Both the position numbers and the translations under genes were made by a program. Below are positions 1-7,422 of a DNA stretch of 9,539 nt, piece by piece. Origin of the DNA: CAZXVU01 sp964644465. Its GTDB lineage: Bacteria > Chlamydiota > Chlamydiia > Chlamydiales > SM23-39. The notes beneath the pieces are model-generated. The model made no database searches, had not been told where the DNA came from, and saw only the letters and a program-made list of their open reading frames with translations. The stretch lies in NCBI GenBank assembly GCA_964644465.1, contig CAZXVU010000079.1:1-9539 (forward strand), written 5' to 3'. Each line of letters begins with the position of its first letter. Position 1 is the first letter of the stretch.

Positions 1-287
1 TGGAAAAAGAGATCTCAGGAAATAACCGGCGCATCGATCTGATCTGCTATACCCCTATGCAAGAAAAACTCATTCCGCTCCTGATTGTAGAATGCAAGGC
101 GCATGTCATTGGAAAAGACGCGGAGAATCAAGTTTTTGGATACAACTCTGCGATTGGAGCTCCTTTTATTTGCCTCGCCAGCGCAAAAGAAGTGAAAACT
201 CTTTGGCGCGAGCCGGGAAAAATCGCTTCCGTTCCTTTTCTTCCCTCTTATACTCAGCTTGTAGAGAAACGATGTCTTTTCTTTTAA
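1..287 (+). CDS. Type I restriction enzyme R-subunit N-terminal domain protein (HSDR_N_2-like), 5' partial
   Basis: The reading frame is open from the window edge (first whole codon at 3) to TAA at 285-287, so only the C-terminal 94 residues are present. The visible protein has the pattern R-I-D-L-I-C-Y, then a short loop, then P-L-L-I-V-E-C-K-A. The Asp codon at 36-38 and the E-x-K codons at 90-98 fit the core of a PD-(D/E)XK nuclease fold as found in the HSDR_N_2 family. The next segment (E-N-Q-V-F-G-Y-N) carries the conserved Gln and Tyr of that fold. The protein ends soon after the domain, so this is a small stand-alone domain protein, not a full HsdR translocase; no helicase motifs can follow. 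Nuclease activity is inferred only. The stop overlaps the next gene's start by 16 bases, which points to an operon. The true start lies upstream of the window. Confidence 0.75.
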   Translation, partial: EKEISGNNRRIDLICYTPMQEKLIPLLIVECKAHVIGKDAENQVFGYNSAIGAPFICLASAKEVKTLWREPGKIASVPFLPSYTQLVEKRCLFF

Positions 288-1813
288 AACATCTCGAAAA
301 ACAGATCCCCTCGGCAAAACTTCTTATCCAAGATTCTGTAGGAACAATCCTGGAAGACAATTCCGAAGACATTTGGAATCAAGGCGGCTGGGAAAAAATC
401 GATTTTCTGTGCATTTATGGGATCAGCTCTCGATTTTATGCTTTGGCAAGAACTTGGCTCGATGAAAATGACCGAAGAAGGCTTGTCTTCATAGAAGAGA
501 AACCGGAAGCCTTGAGCCAACTGTTAGAAGACGACGATGCAATCCTTCTGTTGAATGATCTGCGGGTGAAGCTCTATTTTCTCGAAACGCCGCTGCAAAT
601 CGAACCTATCGCCAAAAAAGTGGCTTGGACGGCCGTTTTTAAGGAGATGGCCTATTTTGTGTTGCGGGAAGGGGACTATAGCCTTTCTTTTCAAAAAGAA
701 TTGGAAAAAGGGCATCTAGCGGCTCACCTTCTTCTCTCTGAAGCGGCCGATTGGGGCTGCTCGATTTTTGAAAATGCAAAAGCAAATCGCAAAATAGCTG
801 CGCGCTCCGGCATGGATTTAAAAGGGAAGTTTGCCAACATCCCTGCAATCATTGTAGGTGCGGGGCCTTCTTTAGAAAAGAATGGCCATCTTCTGAAGGC
901 TTTTGAACAAAAAGGGTTGATTTTGGCGGGAGGCGCTGCGTTGAATGTCATCGAAGCAGAGCCCCATTTCGCAGCATCGATCGACAAAGAAGCGCCGTAT
1001 CGGCAATTCAAGATGCACCGATTTTTTGAGACGCCCTTTTGTTTTCAGAGCAGGACGAACCGGGAAAATGCCGCCCTCATCCATGGAGAAGCGCTCCTTT
1101 TCCCCGATGGAAGCGCCGATTGGATCAATTGGATCAACGATCAGAAGATAGAGTTTGAAACAGGATGGACTGTCGGAAATTTCCTCACCTCTCTCGCTCT
1201 ATTTTTAGGATGCAGCCCCATCATTTTAGTGGGGATGGACCTTTGCTACCGGCAAGAACGAAAATATGCCCATATCGACTCTTTCGCCAATGAGGGGCTT
1301 GTTAAAATATTAGATGTGAATGGAAAGGCTGTTTGGTCGCAGCGCGATTGGATCATGTCGGCCCGATGGACGGAAGAGCTGGCGGCAAAAAACTTAGATG
1401 TCGATTTTATCAATGCGACCGAAGGCGGAATTGGGTTTGATGAACCTGTTCGCGCAGAGCCATTATCAGAAGTTTTAAAGAGGCTGAATGCCCACTCTTC
1501 CGACTTAAGGGAAAAAGTCCATGCTGAAATCCAAAAACTCCCGCTGCTACCTTCAAATACACGTTGGAAAGAATGGGACGAGAGCATGAATCGATGCAAT
1601 GAGCTTTGCAATGAATTCCGTCCCTTAGATCTCGAAGCATTGGAGAAAGAAATTGCCTATGAAAAGCTTTTAGATCCTCTTTGGCAAATCTGGAAGCCCA
1701 TTTTTGAAAGAGAATTGGACTTAGACCCCCAGCCAATCTCCATGAGCGATAAATTGCGATTGAATCAACTTCTCTTTTTTCAACAAGTTTTGCAGGAGCA
1801 CTCCAATGCATAG
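272..1813 (+). CDS. DUF115 / 6-hydroxymethylpterin diphosphokinase MptE-like protein (first of two paralogues)
   Basis: A 513-residue protein starting at ATG 272. An in-frame ATG at 92 would run through the preceding gene, so 272 is preferred. Residues 43-80 resemble the N-terminal segment of Maf/DUF115 proteins (F-L-C-I-Y-G-I, later L-V-F-I-E). The core runs from about 188 to 390: N-I-P-A-I-I-V-G-A-G-P-S-L-E (189-202, glycine-rich nucleotide-binding-like loop), S-I-D (236-238), F-L-G-C-S-P-I-I-L-V-G-M-D-L (311-324) and F-I-N-A-T-E-G-G-I-G-F (379-389). The family includes archaeal MptE, a pterin diphosphokinase, and bacterial Maf proteins that add nonulosonic sugars to flagellin. Which chemistry applies here is not visible; no flagellar gene is in the window. 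No signal peptide or membrane segment is seen, so a cytoplasmic location is expected. It overlaps the upstream gene by 16 bases and the MORN gene by 8. A diverged paralogue lies at 2290-3948. Confidence 0.85.
   Translation: MSFLLKHLEKQIPSAKLLIQDSVGTILEDNSEDIWNQGGWEKIDFLCIYGISSRFYALARTWLDENDRRRLVFIEEKPEALSQLLEDDDAILLLNDLRVKLYFLETPLQIEPIAKKVAWTAVFKEMAYFVLREGDYSLSFQKELEKGHLAAHLLLSEAADWGCSIFENAKANRKIAARSGMDLKGKFANIPAIIVGAGPSLEKNGHLLKAFEQKGLILAGGAALNVIEAEPHFAASIDKEAPYRQFKMHRFFETPFCFQSRTNRENAALIHGEALLFPDGSADWINWINDQKIEFETGWTVGNFLTSLALFLGCSPIILVGMDLCYRQERKYAHIDSFANEGLVKILDVNGKAVWSQRDWIMSARWTEELAAKNLDVDFINATEGGIGFDEPVRAEPLSEVLKRLNAHSSDLREKVHAEIQKLPLLPSNTRWKEWDESMNRCNELCNEFRPLDLEALEKEIAYEKLLDPLWQIWKPIFERELDLDPQPISMSDKLRLNQLLFFQQVLQEHSNA
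1794..1798 (+). promoter_or_regulatory. Shine-Dalgarno AGGAG for the MORN-repeat gene
   Basis: AGGAG lies 7 bases before ATG 1806, inside the last codons of the upstream DUF115 gene. It fixes the start of the MORN-repeat protein and supports translation coupled to, but not wholly dependent on, the gene before it. Confidence 0.7.
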
Positions 1814-2315
1814 ACAAACCTACTCCAACGGAGCCGTTTATTCGATCCAGCAATTCGAAGAGGGAATGAAAGAGGGCAAACAGCAGTTTTTCTATGAAGA
1901 TGGAAAGCTGAAAACCTTGGAATTTTATAAAAAGGGGCGTCTGGAAGGGGAAGTTTCTCTCTACTGGCCGAATGGAGCCCTCAAAAGGAAATGCGCATTT
2001 AAAAAGGGAATCCGCCACGGCCTTGATCAAATGTGGAGCGAAGAGGGGAAGCTTCTCGACGAAGGGCGTTACAAAGATGGTAAACCAGTAGATACGCATA
2101 GCCGTTGGACTCAGGAAGGAAATCTTCTGGAAGAAATCGTCTATCTAGAGCCTAACCGCTTCAATCTCCGACAATGGGATGAAAAGGGAAATCTCCGAGT
2201 GGATGCAGAGTGGCGCGATGGAATGACCTATCATGAAAAAGTCTGGGACCGCTTCCAAAATATATGGATCGAAAAAGAAGGGCGCTGGGATGGCAAAAAG
2301 CTCGTCTACGTTTGA
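1806..2315 (+). CDS. MORN-like (MORN_2 / YwqK-type) repeat protein
   Basis: A 169-residue soluble protein built from about five units with a clear 24-residue period. Each unit centres on an aromatic-x-x-(x)-G-x-L motif: Y-E-D-G-K-L (30-35), W-P-N-G-A-L (54-59), W-S-E-E-G-K-L (77-83), W-T-Q-E-G-N-L (101-107) and W-D-E-K-G-N-L (124-130). A basic-Gly turn such as Y-K-K-G-R-L-E-G follows in the early units. This matches the MORN_2 repeat often annotated as a 'YwqK family antitoxin', a name that is not evidence of a toxin partner; none is seen here. Such repeats form a beta-hairpin ladder and usually act in binding. The gene is wedged between two DUF115 paralogues, overlapping the first by 8 bases and the second by 26, so a scaffold or partner role for those proteins is plausible. 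No signal peptide is visible. Confidence 0.8.
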   Translation: MHRQTYSNGAVYSIQQFEEGMKEGKQQFFYEDGKLKTLEFYKKGRLEGEVSLYWPNGALKRKCAFKKGIRHGLDQMWSEEGKLLDEGRYKDGKPVDTHSRWTQEGNLLEEIVYLEPNRFNLRQWDEKGNLRVDAEWRDGMTYHEKVWDRFQNIWIEKEGRWDGKKLVYV

Positions 2316-3948
2316 AAAGAATTTCTCTATTTTCATGGAGCGTTTTCCGCAGCTTGGACTCTTAGCTCCAACTTGGCCCTATAAAGATGCCGTTCCTGAA
2401 ACCCTCCCCGCTCTCAACCTAGAAAAAGCGGAAGCGCTCTACTTTTACGGCTTGGGAACAGGTGAAATCTATGTTCAAGTCCGCGATTGGCTGAAAGGGA
2501 ATCCGGAGAGAGAATTGATCTTTCTCGAAGACGAGCCAGGAGTCATCGCATCGTTTCTTCATCGCGACCTATCTAAAGAGATTCTATCCGATCTGCAAGT
2601 TCATTTTGCTCTTCTATCAAAGGGACGCTCGAGCGATCGAGAAATTGAAGCTTTAGCCGAACGGCTTCCCATTCGGAGATTTGAAATAGCCTCCTTGCCC
2701 TCTTATAAAACGCGCCGTTTCCAAAATCTCCGCCTCAAACTGCTCCGAAAAACAACTCTTTCCCATGCCTTATATCTCGATCGGCTCCATGGATATCAGC
2801 CCTTCCAAAATTTCGTCAAAAATGTAAACCATCTTCCCCATTCTTTTTACGCCAATGCCCTCAAAGGCGCTTTTCCCAACATTCCTGCAATTGTTTGCGG
2901 CGCAGGCCCTTCTTTGCAGAAATCGATGGAGACTCTCCGCTCTTTGGAAAATAAGGCGTTGATCATTGCAGGCGGATCGACAATCGCGGCTTTGAGCTCG
3001 CAGGGAGTTTTGCCCCATTTCGGCATGGCCGTCGATCCCAATTTGGAAGAATACCGGAGAATGAAAAATAGCTTCGCCTTTGAAACGCCTCTTCTTTATT
3101 CGACGCGTGTTTTCCCGGGAATTTTCCAAACTTGCAATGGCCCTTTCGGCTATATGAGGAGCGGAATCGGCGGCATTCCTGAACTTTGGATGGAGGAGGA
3201 ATTAGGCCTTCTCGATCCTCTTTTGGGGGACTTTCTCTCTCCTGAATCGATTTCCGTCACTGCGATCTGCATTGCCTGGGCCCAATTTTTAGGATGCAAT
3301 CCGATTTTTCTCAATGGAGTCGATCTCGCCTATACGGGAAAAAAGCGCTACGCTGCTGGCGTCGGCGAAGACGATGAGATTTCCATGAACGCGATCGATG
3401 CGGAAAAATCGGCTGCAGATCGAATTATCAAAAGAAAAGACCGCCACGGCAATCCGATCTACACCGCAGTCCGCTGGGTGATGGAATCGGCGAGCATTTC
3501 CCATTTTGCAAAAAAGCATCCTGAAGTGCGGTTTATCAATACTACCGATGGGGGACTTGGCTTCCGCAGCATCCCATTCATGCCTCTTGTGGAAGCTGCT
3601 GAACACTATTTAAAACAAGAGACAGATCTAAGGAACCAGGTCCATCAAAAAATTGCTGCATCGCCTATGCCACCTGCTGCAAAAGAGCTCATTCCCCAAA
3701 AAATGACGGAGTTGAAGGAGAGTTTAAACCGTATTGTTGATCATTTACAGATTCTCGCCGGTAAAAAGAAAGGTTCCACCGCACTCGCAGAATTAGAGCT
3801 AAAAGAAGAAATGGCCTATCCCTATCTTTTCTTCGACGCTTCACAAATCCTCGAACAGGCCCTTTCTCGTTATAGAGGGGAAGCAAAATCCCTTGAAAAG
3901 TGGACCCGTTTCCTTGACATCGCATTAAAATATAAACTCGTTCTCTAA
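2290..3948 (+). CDS. DUF115 / MptE-like protein (second paralogue)
   Basis: A 552-residue protein. ATG 2290 is chosen because AAGAAGGG (2275-2282) sits 7 bases upstream; an in-frame ATG at 2233 lacks this and would lengthen the overlap, and ATG 2335 would shorten the N-terminus. Residues 48-90 match the N-terminal segment of the first copy (L-Y-F-Y-G-L-G, L-I-F-L-E-D-E-P). The core has N-I-P-A-I-V-C-G-A-G-P-S-L-Q (197-210), A-V-D-P (247-250), F-L-G-C-N-P-I-F-L-N-G-V-D-L (333-346) and F-I-N-T-T-D-G-G-L-G-F (415-425). It is clearly homologous to the protein at 272-1813, but has a longer charged stretch (about 351-395) between the G-x-D-L-x-Y and W-V-M segments. No membrane segment or export signal is seen. 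It is the last gene of the overlapping operon; no strong terminator follows. Maf-like glycosyl transfer or pterin/nucleotide chemistry are the family options; I cannot choose. Confidence 0.85.
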   Translation: MAKSSSTFEKNFSIFMERFPQLGLLAPTWPYKDAVPETLPALNLEKAEALYFYGLGTGEIYVQVRDWLKGNPERELIFLEDEPGVIASFLHRDLSKEILSDLQVHFALLSKGRSSDREIEALAERLPIRRFEIASLPSYKTRRFQNLRLKLLRKTTLSHALYLDRLHGYQPFQNFVKNVNHLPHSFYANALKGAFPNIPAIVCGAGPSLQKSMETLRSLENKALIIAGGSTIAALSSQGVLPHFGMAVDPNLEEYRRMKNSFAFETPLLYSTRVFPGIFQTCNGPFGYMRSGIGGIPELWMEEELGLLDPLLGDFLSPESISVTAICIAWAQFLGCNPIFLNGVDLAYTGKKRYAAGVGEDDEISMNAIDAEKSAADRIIKRKDRHGNPIYTAVRWVMESASISHFAKKHPEVRFINTTDGGLGFRSIPFMPLVEAAEHYLKQETDLRNQVHQKIAASPMPPAAKELIPQKMTELKESLNRIVDHLQILAGKKKGSTALAELELKEEMAYPYLFFDASQILEQALSRYRGEAKSLEKWTRFLDIALKYKLVL

Positions 3949-3960
3949 AAATTCCTTCCA

Positions 3961-3988
3961 TTGAGTAGAAACGATCTTCTCACATAAA
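3961..3988 (+). promoter_or_regulatory. Possible promoter upstream of the 217-residue gene
   Basis: In the 70-base gap after the DUF115 operon, TTGAGT (3961-3966) and CATAAA (3983-3988) are spaced by 16 bases, and further TATAAA-like hexamers lie at 3990-3995 and 3998-4003. The AT-rich gap could therefore hold a sigma-66/sigma-70-type promoter for the gene at 4019. Several overlapping candidates exist, so the exact -10 is uncertain. Confidence 0.3.
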
Positions 3989-4018
3989 CTATAAAGCTAT
4001 AAATATGGTGAAAAAATT

Positions 4019-4672
4019 ATGTCAGCACCAGCACGAGTCCCTCCTGCAGCGGGTTCTTCGCAATCACATCGCCCTCAAGGCGATGATGCAAAAAGTAACG
4101 GCACAGGAAATGTTCAGGAAGCGGCAATTCGCCAGATCAACAACACGCCGCGCACTGCCGCCAATATTCAGTTCGCGAGATCTGTTTTCCTAGTTTCAGA
4201 TTTTCGAAGAGCTTTTATCAGCCTAGATTACGATAAGGTCTATGAATTACTCCAACCTTTCGGATGGACGGAGGCTGATTTAGATCGCGTCAAAGGTATT
4301 ATGGGAATCAGAAGAGATGAGCATATAGGACTCACTTTAGATATCCCCGATGCAGAAGCGAATATGGATGAAGTGATCTATCCTCTTCTCACAGTAGCCA
4401 TTACCAAAAGATTCTTTGCACTCCTTCCTGCACTTCCAAATTTCACTGAAGATAGGATGGAATTTTATACATCCCAACTGGCCAATTTGACGACTGAGCA
4501 ACTTATGCTCGATTACAGCGATGGAATGTTCGAGATGTTCAAAGCCATTATGAAAAAGTATAAACCTAAGAATCTTCAAGATTGCATCGATCGAATTTTA
4601 GCCGATGTAGGAGATCAGAGTCCCGATATCATAGCCAAACTGAAAAGGGATTTTCCAGGATGCAATTTTTAA
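4019..4672 (+). CDS. Hypothetical protein with disordered polar N-terminus
   Basis: I do not recognise this 217-residue protein. Residues 1-48 are rich in Ala, Pro, Ser, Gln and Asn and look unstructured. From about 50 the protein becomes a compact, mostly helical-looking domain with alternating hydrophobic and charged residues, e.g. D-Y-D-K-V-Y-E-L-L (70-78) and F-E-M-F-K-A-I-M-K-K-Y (171-181). There is no signal peptide or clear membrane helix. A disordered N-terminus before a folded domain is common in type III secreted proteins of chlamydiae, but this is only suggestive. GGTG at 4007-4010 is a weak ribosome site; an overlapping ATG 14 bases upstream opens a different 62-codon frame and is rejected. 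The gene is lower in G+C (about 35% in a sampled 60-base stretch) than the DUF115 genes (about 50%). It ends 3 bases before the convergent regulator gene. Confidence 0.7.
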   Translation: MSAPARVPPAAGSSQSHRPQGDDAKSNGTGNVQEAAIRQINNTPRTAANIQFARSVFLVSDFRRAFISLDYDKVYELLQPFGWTEADLDRVKGIMGIRRDEHIGLTLDIPDAEANMDEVIYPLLTVAITKRFFALLPALPNFTEDRMEFYTSQLANLTTEQLMLDYSDGMFEMFKAIMKKYKPKNLQDCIDRILADVGDQSPDIIAKLKRDFPGCNF

Positions 4673-4675
4673 TGT

Positions 4676-6043
4676 TCATTCTTCTGTAGCGGCAAGGCCG
4701 TATTCGTGGAGTTTGTTGCGCAGCGTGCGTACGCTAATGCCGAGGATCGCGGCTGATTTAGTCCTGTTTTGATGCTGCGCATCAAGTGTTTCTAAGATCA
4801 GCTGTTTTTCCACCTCATGAAGGGTCATATTCGGCGGAAACTTCCGTTTTTCCGGAACTTCTTGCTGGATCGAAGGAAGAGGAGAGTCGAGATAGAGTTG
4901 ATCGGCATCTATCACTGCATCGAAATCAAGAACGACTGTTCTCTCGATAATATTGGCCAGTTCCCGAACGTTGCCGGGCCATGAATAGTTCAGGAGTTTT
5001 TGGATCGCTTTCTCGGTAAATTTCTTAGGAGCTTTATGGTTTTCTCCGCAGAATCTCTCTAAAAAATAATTCGCCAGAGGAAGAATATCTTCGCGTCGTT
5101 GTCTGAGAGGAGGGATCTGGATAGGCACTACGTTGAGGCGATAAAAAAGATCTTCTCGGAAGACCTTTGTCTCTATTGCTTCCTGCATATTCCTGTTGGA
5201 AGTCGCTAAAAAACGCAAGCTCACCTTAATGGGGCGCGTACCGCCGACCCTTTCAAATTCTTGCTCCTGGATTGCGCGCAATAACTTAGGTTGGAGCACG
5301 AGAGGAATTTCGGTGACCTCATCGAGCAGCAATGTCCCTTTATCGGCCAGCTCAAAGCGGCCCGTCTTGCGGATATGCGCTCCTGTGAATGCGCCCCGCT
5401 CATGGCCGAAGAATTCCGATTCGAGGAGCGTCTCAGGGATGGCGGCGCAATTGACCTTGATGAAAGGAAATTGAGATCGGAGCGAAAGCTGATGGATAGC
5501 GCCGGCGATCACCTCTTTTCCTGTTCCCGATTCGCCTGTGATGAAAATGCTCGCTTGGCTTTTGGCGATTTTTTCCAAATCGTTGAGGATTTTTTTCATC
5601 GCTGGGCTTTGAGAGATGAGAAGCGGGCATTTGGTATGCACTCTCTCTTCGCGGTAGAACCGGTTTTCTTTAACAAGGCGCAAATGCTCTTCGGCTTTTT
5701 CTAAAACGCCTTCAAGAGCCTCTAAAGAGAAAGGTTTGATCAGATAATTGAACGCTCCCAGTTTCATCGCCTCCACGGCGGACTCAATGGTCCCATAAGC
5801 CGTGCAGAGGATGACGACTGTTGTGGGATGAAGAGTCTTTGCAGCTTTCAAAACGTCGAGTCCTCCTTTGAGAGGCATTTTCATATCGCTAATTACGAGA
5901 TCAAAATGATCTTCTTCAAGCTTTCTGATTGCTTCAGTTCCATTTTCCACTGCAGTGACCTCTTTCCCCAAACGGCGGAGCGTTTCAGCAATGAAACGGA
6001 GCATCAGAGGTTCATCATCGGCAACAAGAACTTTCTCGATCAT
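4676..6043 (-). CDS. atoC: AtoC/CtcC-type sigma-54-dependent response regulator (NtrC family)
   Basis: A full-length 455-residue NtrC-type activator. The receiver domain (about 4-115) has the acidic pair D9-D10, phospho-acceptor D53 (V-I-S-D-M-K-M-P), T81 and K103. The AAA+ domain (about 143-375) has Walker A G-E-S-G-T-G-K-E (170-177), the sigma-54-contacting G-A-F-T-G-A loop (217-222), Walker B L-L-L-D-E (238-242), the arginine-finger region F-R-E-D-L-F-Y-R-L-N-V (295-305) and W-P-G-N-V-R-E-L (355-362). The C-terminus (about 407-450) is a Fis-type helix-turn-helix, with N-R-T-K-S-A-A-I-L-G-I-S-V-R-T-L-R (426-442). It should hydrolyse ATP to open sigma-54 promoters when phosphorylated by the kinase encoded just upstream. 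The start lies 3 bases after the kinase stop, with AAAAGGT (complement of 6050-6056) as ribosome site. The C. trachomatis homologue CtcC is reported to lack the DNA-binding domain, so its presence here is notable. Confidence 0.95.
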   Translation of the reverse strand: MIEKVLVADDEPLMLRFIAETLRRLGKEVTAVENGTEAIRKLEEDHFDLVISDMKMPLKGGLDVLKAAKTLHPTTVVILCTAYGTIESAVEAMKLGAFNYLIKPFSLEALEGVLEKAEEHLRLVKENRFYREERVHTKCPLLISQSPAMKKILNDLEKIAKSQASIFITGESGTGKEVIAGAIHQLSLRSQFPFIKVNCAAIPETLLESEFFGHERGAFTGAHIRKTGRFELADKGTLLLDEVTEIPLVLQPKLLRAIQEQEFERVGGTRPIKVSLRFLATSNRNMQEAIETKVFREDLFYRLNVVPIQIPPLRQRREDILPLANYFLERFCGENHKAPKKFTEKAIQKLLNYSWPGNVRELANIIERTVVLDFDAVIDADQLYLDSPLPSIQQEVPEKRKFPPNMTLHEVEKQLILETLDAQHQNRTKSAAILGISVRTLRNKLHEYGLAATEE

Positions 6044-6046
6044 AAG

Positions 6047-7285
6047 TTACCTTTTTAGCGGCAAAGTGATAGTGAATGTACTCCCTTTTCCCGGCTGCGA
6101 ACGGACATCGATCGCTCCTTGATGGGCTTGGACAATCTTTTGCGTTTCAACGAGGCCCAGTCCATTTCCTTTTTGCTTCGTTGTGAAGAAGGGAGAAAAG
6201 AGATTTTTTTGCTGTTCTTCGTCAATCCCGACTCCCGTATCCGAGATGGCGATTTGGCAGCAAGATTCGAATTTCATCAGCGAGACGGTGAGGATGCCCC
6301 CTTTTGGCATTGCCTGGAAAGCATTGAAAACCAGATTGAGGAGAGCCGATTTAAGCGCTTCGGGATCGATAGGCGCGATTAAAGGGTCGTTCGGGATATG
6401 CATCTGCAGTTTTACTAGATCTGGGAAAGCAGGATCTACTTTTACAAACTTGCCGAACTGTTTTAAATAGGCGCCAAGCTCTAGGGACTGCGGCTGAAGC
6501 TGGATTGGACGGGAGTATTGGAGGACCGCGCTGACCAATTTTTCCAATGTTTTTGTCCCTTCAATGACAAATCCCGCCATTTCTTGAAGATGCTTATTGG
6601 ACTCGAGATCGCGATAGAGGAGCGAAGCGTAGCCGCGGATGCCGCCCAAAGGATTGCGGATTTCATGGGCGACAGTTGCAGCCATTTCTCCCAGCTCTTT
6701 CATCCGGTCGTTCCGGTTTGCAATCAATTGCAGTTTTTGTTTCTCGCTGACATCTCTCAACACAAGAATGAGGCCATGATAGAGTTTCGGCCCTTCATAG
6801 ACAAAAGTGGTCGAGATTTCCACTTCCTTTCGCTCGTTTGGATAGGTCTTATAGAGGAGTTTGTGGGAAATTCCAAATTTGAGCGATTCCCTCATCGAAA
6901 AGCCAAAATAGTCATCCGGGAAAACATCCCAGTACCGTTTGAACAAAGACAATTCGGCCTTCAGGTTTAAGAGTTTCAACGCGGCGTCATTGACCATTGT
7001 CAGAGTCCCTTCGAGATCGATGAAGAGGATCGCATCGGAGATATTCTTCAAAATATTGTTCAGATAATGGGTCAGGCGATTCAATTCCGCGACCTTCGTT
7101 CCCAATTCCTGGTTGACAGTCTGAAATCGCTCTTGTAACTTAGAATAAGCGTTTTTTAGACGGCTTGCTTCCTCGGAAAAAAGGGTAAAAGCTCTTGAAA
7201 GATGGTGAACTCCTTCCTGGACGCTTTGACTCTTAAGCGCCAGGTCGGCCGATTGCTGCAGCTGCTGGAGAATATGATCAGACAT
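6047..7285 (-). CDS. atoS: AtoS/CtcB-type cytoplasmic PAS sensor histidine kinase
   Basis: A 412-residue histidine kinase with no membrane segment, so it should act in the cytoplasm. Residues 1-78 look helical/coiled-coil. A PAS domain covers about 78-180 (N-I-S-D-A-I-L-F-I-D near its start, L-I-L-V-L-R-D-V-S at its end). The HisKA H-box is V-A-H-E-I-R-N-P-L with phospho-His H207. The HATPase domain shows the N-box around N317/N321, G1 D-T-G-V-G-I (349-354), the F-box F-S-P-F-F-T-T-K (363-370) and G2 K-G-N-G-L-G-L (372-378). It should autophosphorylate on H207 and pass the phosphate to D53 of the regulator encoded 3 bases downstream. The signal sensed by the PAS domain is unknown. The start at 7285 is supported by TAGGG six bases upstream. 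A TATATT hexamer (complement of 7307-7312) could be its -10 box, but any -35 lies near or in the assembly gap. Confidence 0.93.
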   Translation of the reverse strand: MSDHILQQLQQSADLALKSQSVQEGVHHLSRAFTLFSEEASRLKNAYSKLQERFQTVNQELGTKVAELNRLTHYLNNILKNISDAILFIDLEGTLTMVNDAALKLLNLKAELSLFKRYWDVFPDDYFGFSMRESLKFGISHKLLYKTYPNERKEVEISTTFVYEGPKLYHGLILVLRDVSEKQKLQLIANRNDRMKELGEMAATVAHEIRNPLGGIRGYASLLYRDLESNKHLQEMAGFVIEGTKTLEKLVSAVLQYSRPIQLQPQSLELGAYLKQFGKFVKVDPAFPDLVKLQMHIPNDPLIAPIDPEALKSALLNLVFNAFQAMPKGGILTVSLMKFESCCQIAISDTGVGIDEEQQKNLFSPFFTTKQKGNGLGLVETQKIVQAHQGAIDVRSQPGKGSTFTITLPLKR

Positions 7286-7322
7286 CCTTTTCCCTACCCT
7301 TATCGCAATATAAGCATTCTAG

Positions 7323-7422
7323 NNNNNNNNNNNNNNNNNNNNNNNNNNNNNNNNNNNNNNNNNNNNNNNNNNNNNNNNNNNNNNNNNNNNNNNNNNNNNN
7401 NNNNNNNNNNNNNNNNNNNNNN
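7323..7422. other. Assembly gap (100 Ns)
   Basis: Exactly 100 undetermined bases, the customary placeholder for a scaffold gap of unknown length. It separates the start of the kinase gene from the truncated start of the lipoprotein gene. The promoters of both divergent genes, and possibly other genes, may be missing. Frames that run through the Ns are artefacts. Confidence 0.97.

Noticed and set aside
1410..2099. 229-codon minus-strand frame
   Set aside because: It lies antisense across the end of the first DUF115 gene and most of the MORN gene, both well supported; it has no family resemblance and is a shadow frame.
4005..4193. 62-codon frame starting 14 bases before the 217-residue gene
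   Set aside because: It overlaps the longer frame, gives a basic, unstructured sequence, and ends early without any family match.
5291..5704. 137-codon plus-strand frame
   Set aside because: It is antisense to the conserved AAA+ domain of atoC and shows no independent coding features.
6518..6970. 150-codon plus-strand frame
   Set aside because: It is antisense to the kinase PAS/HisKA region; a shadow of a strongly coding strand.
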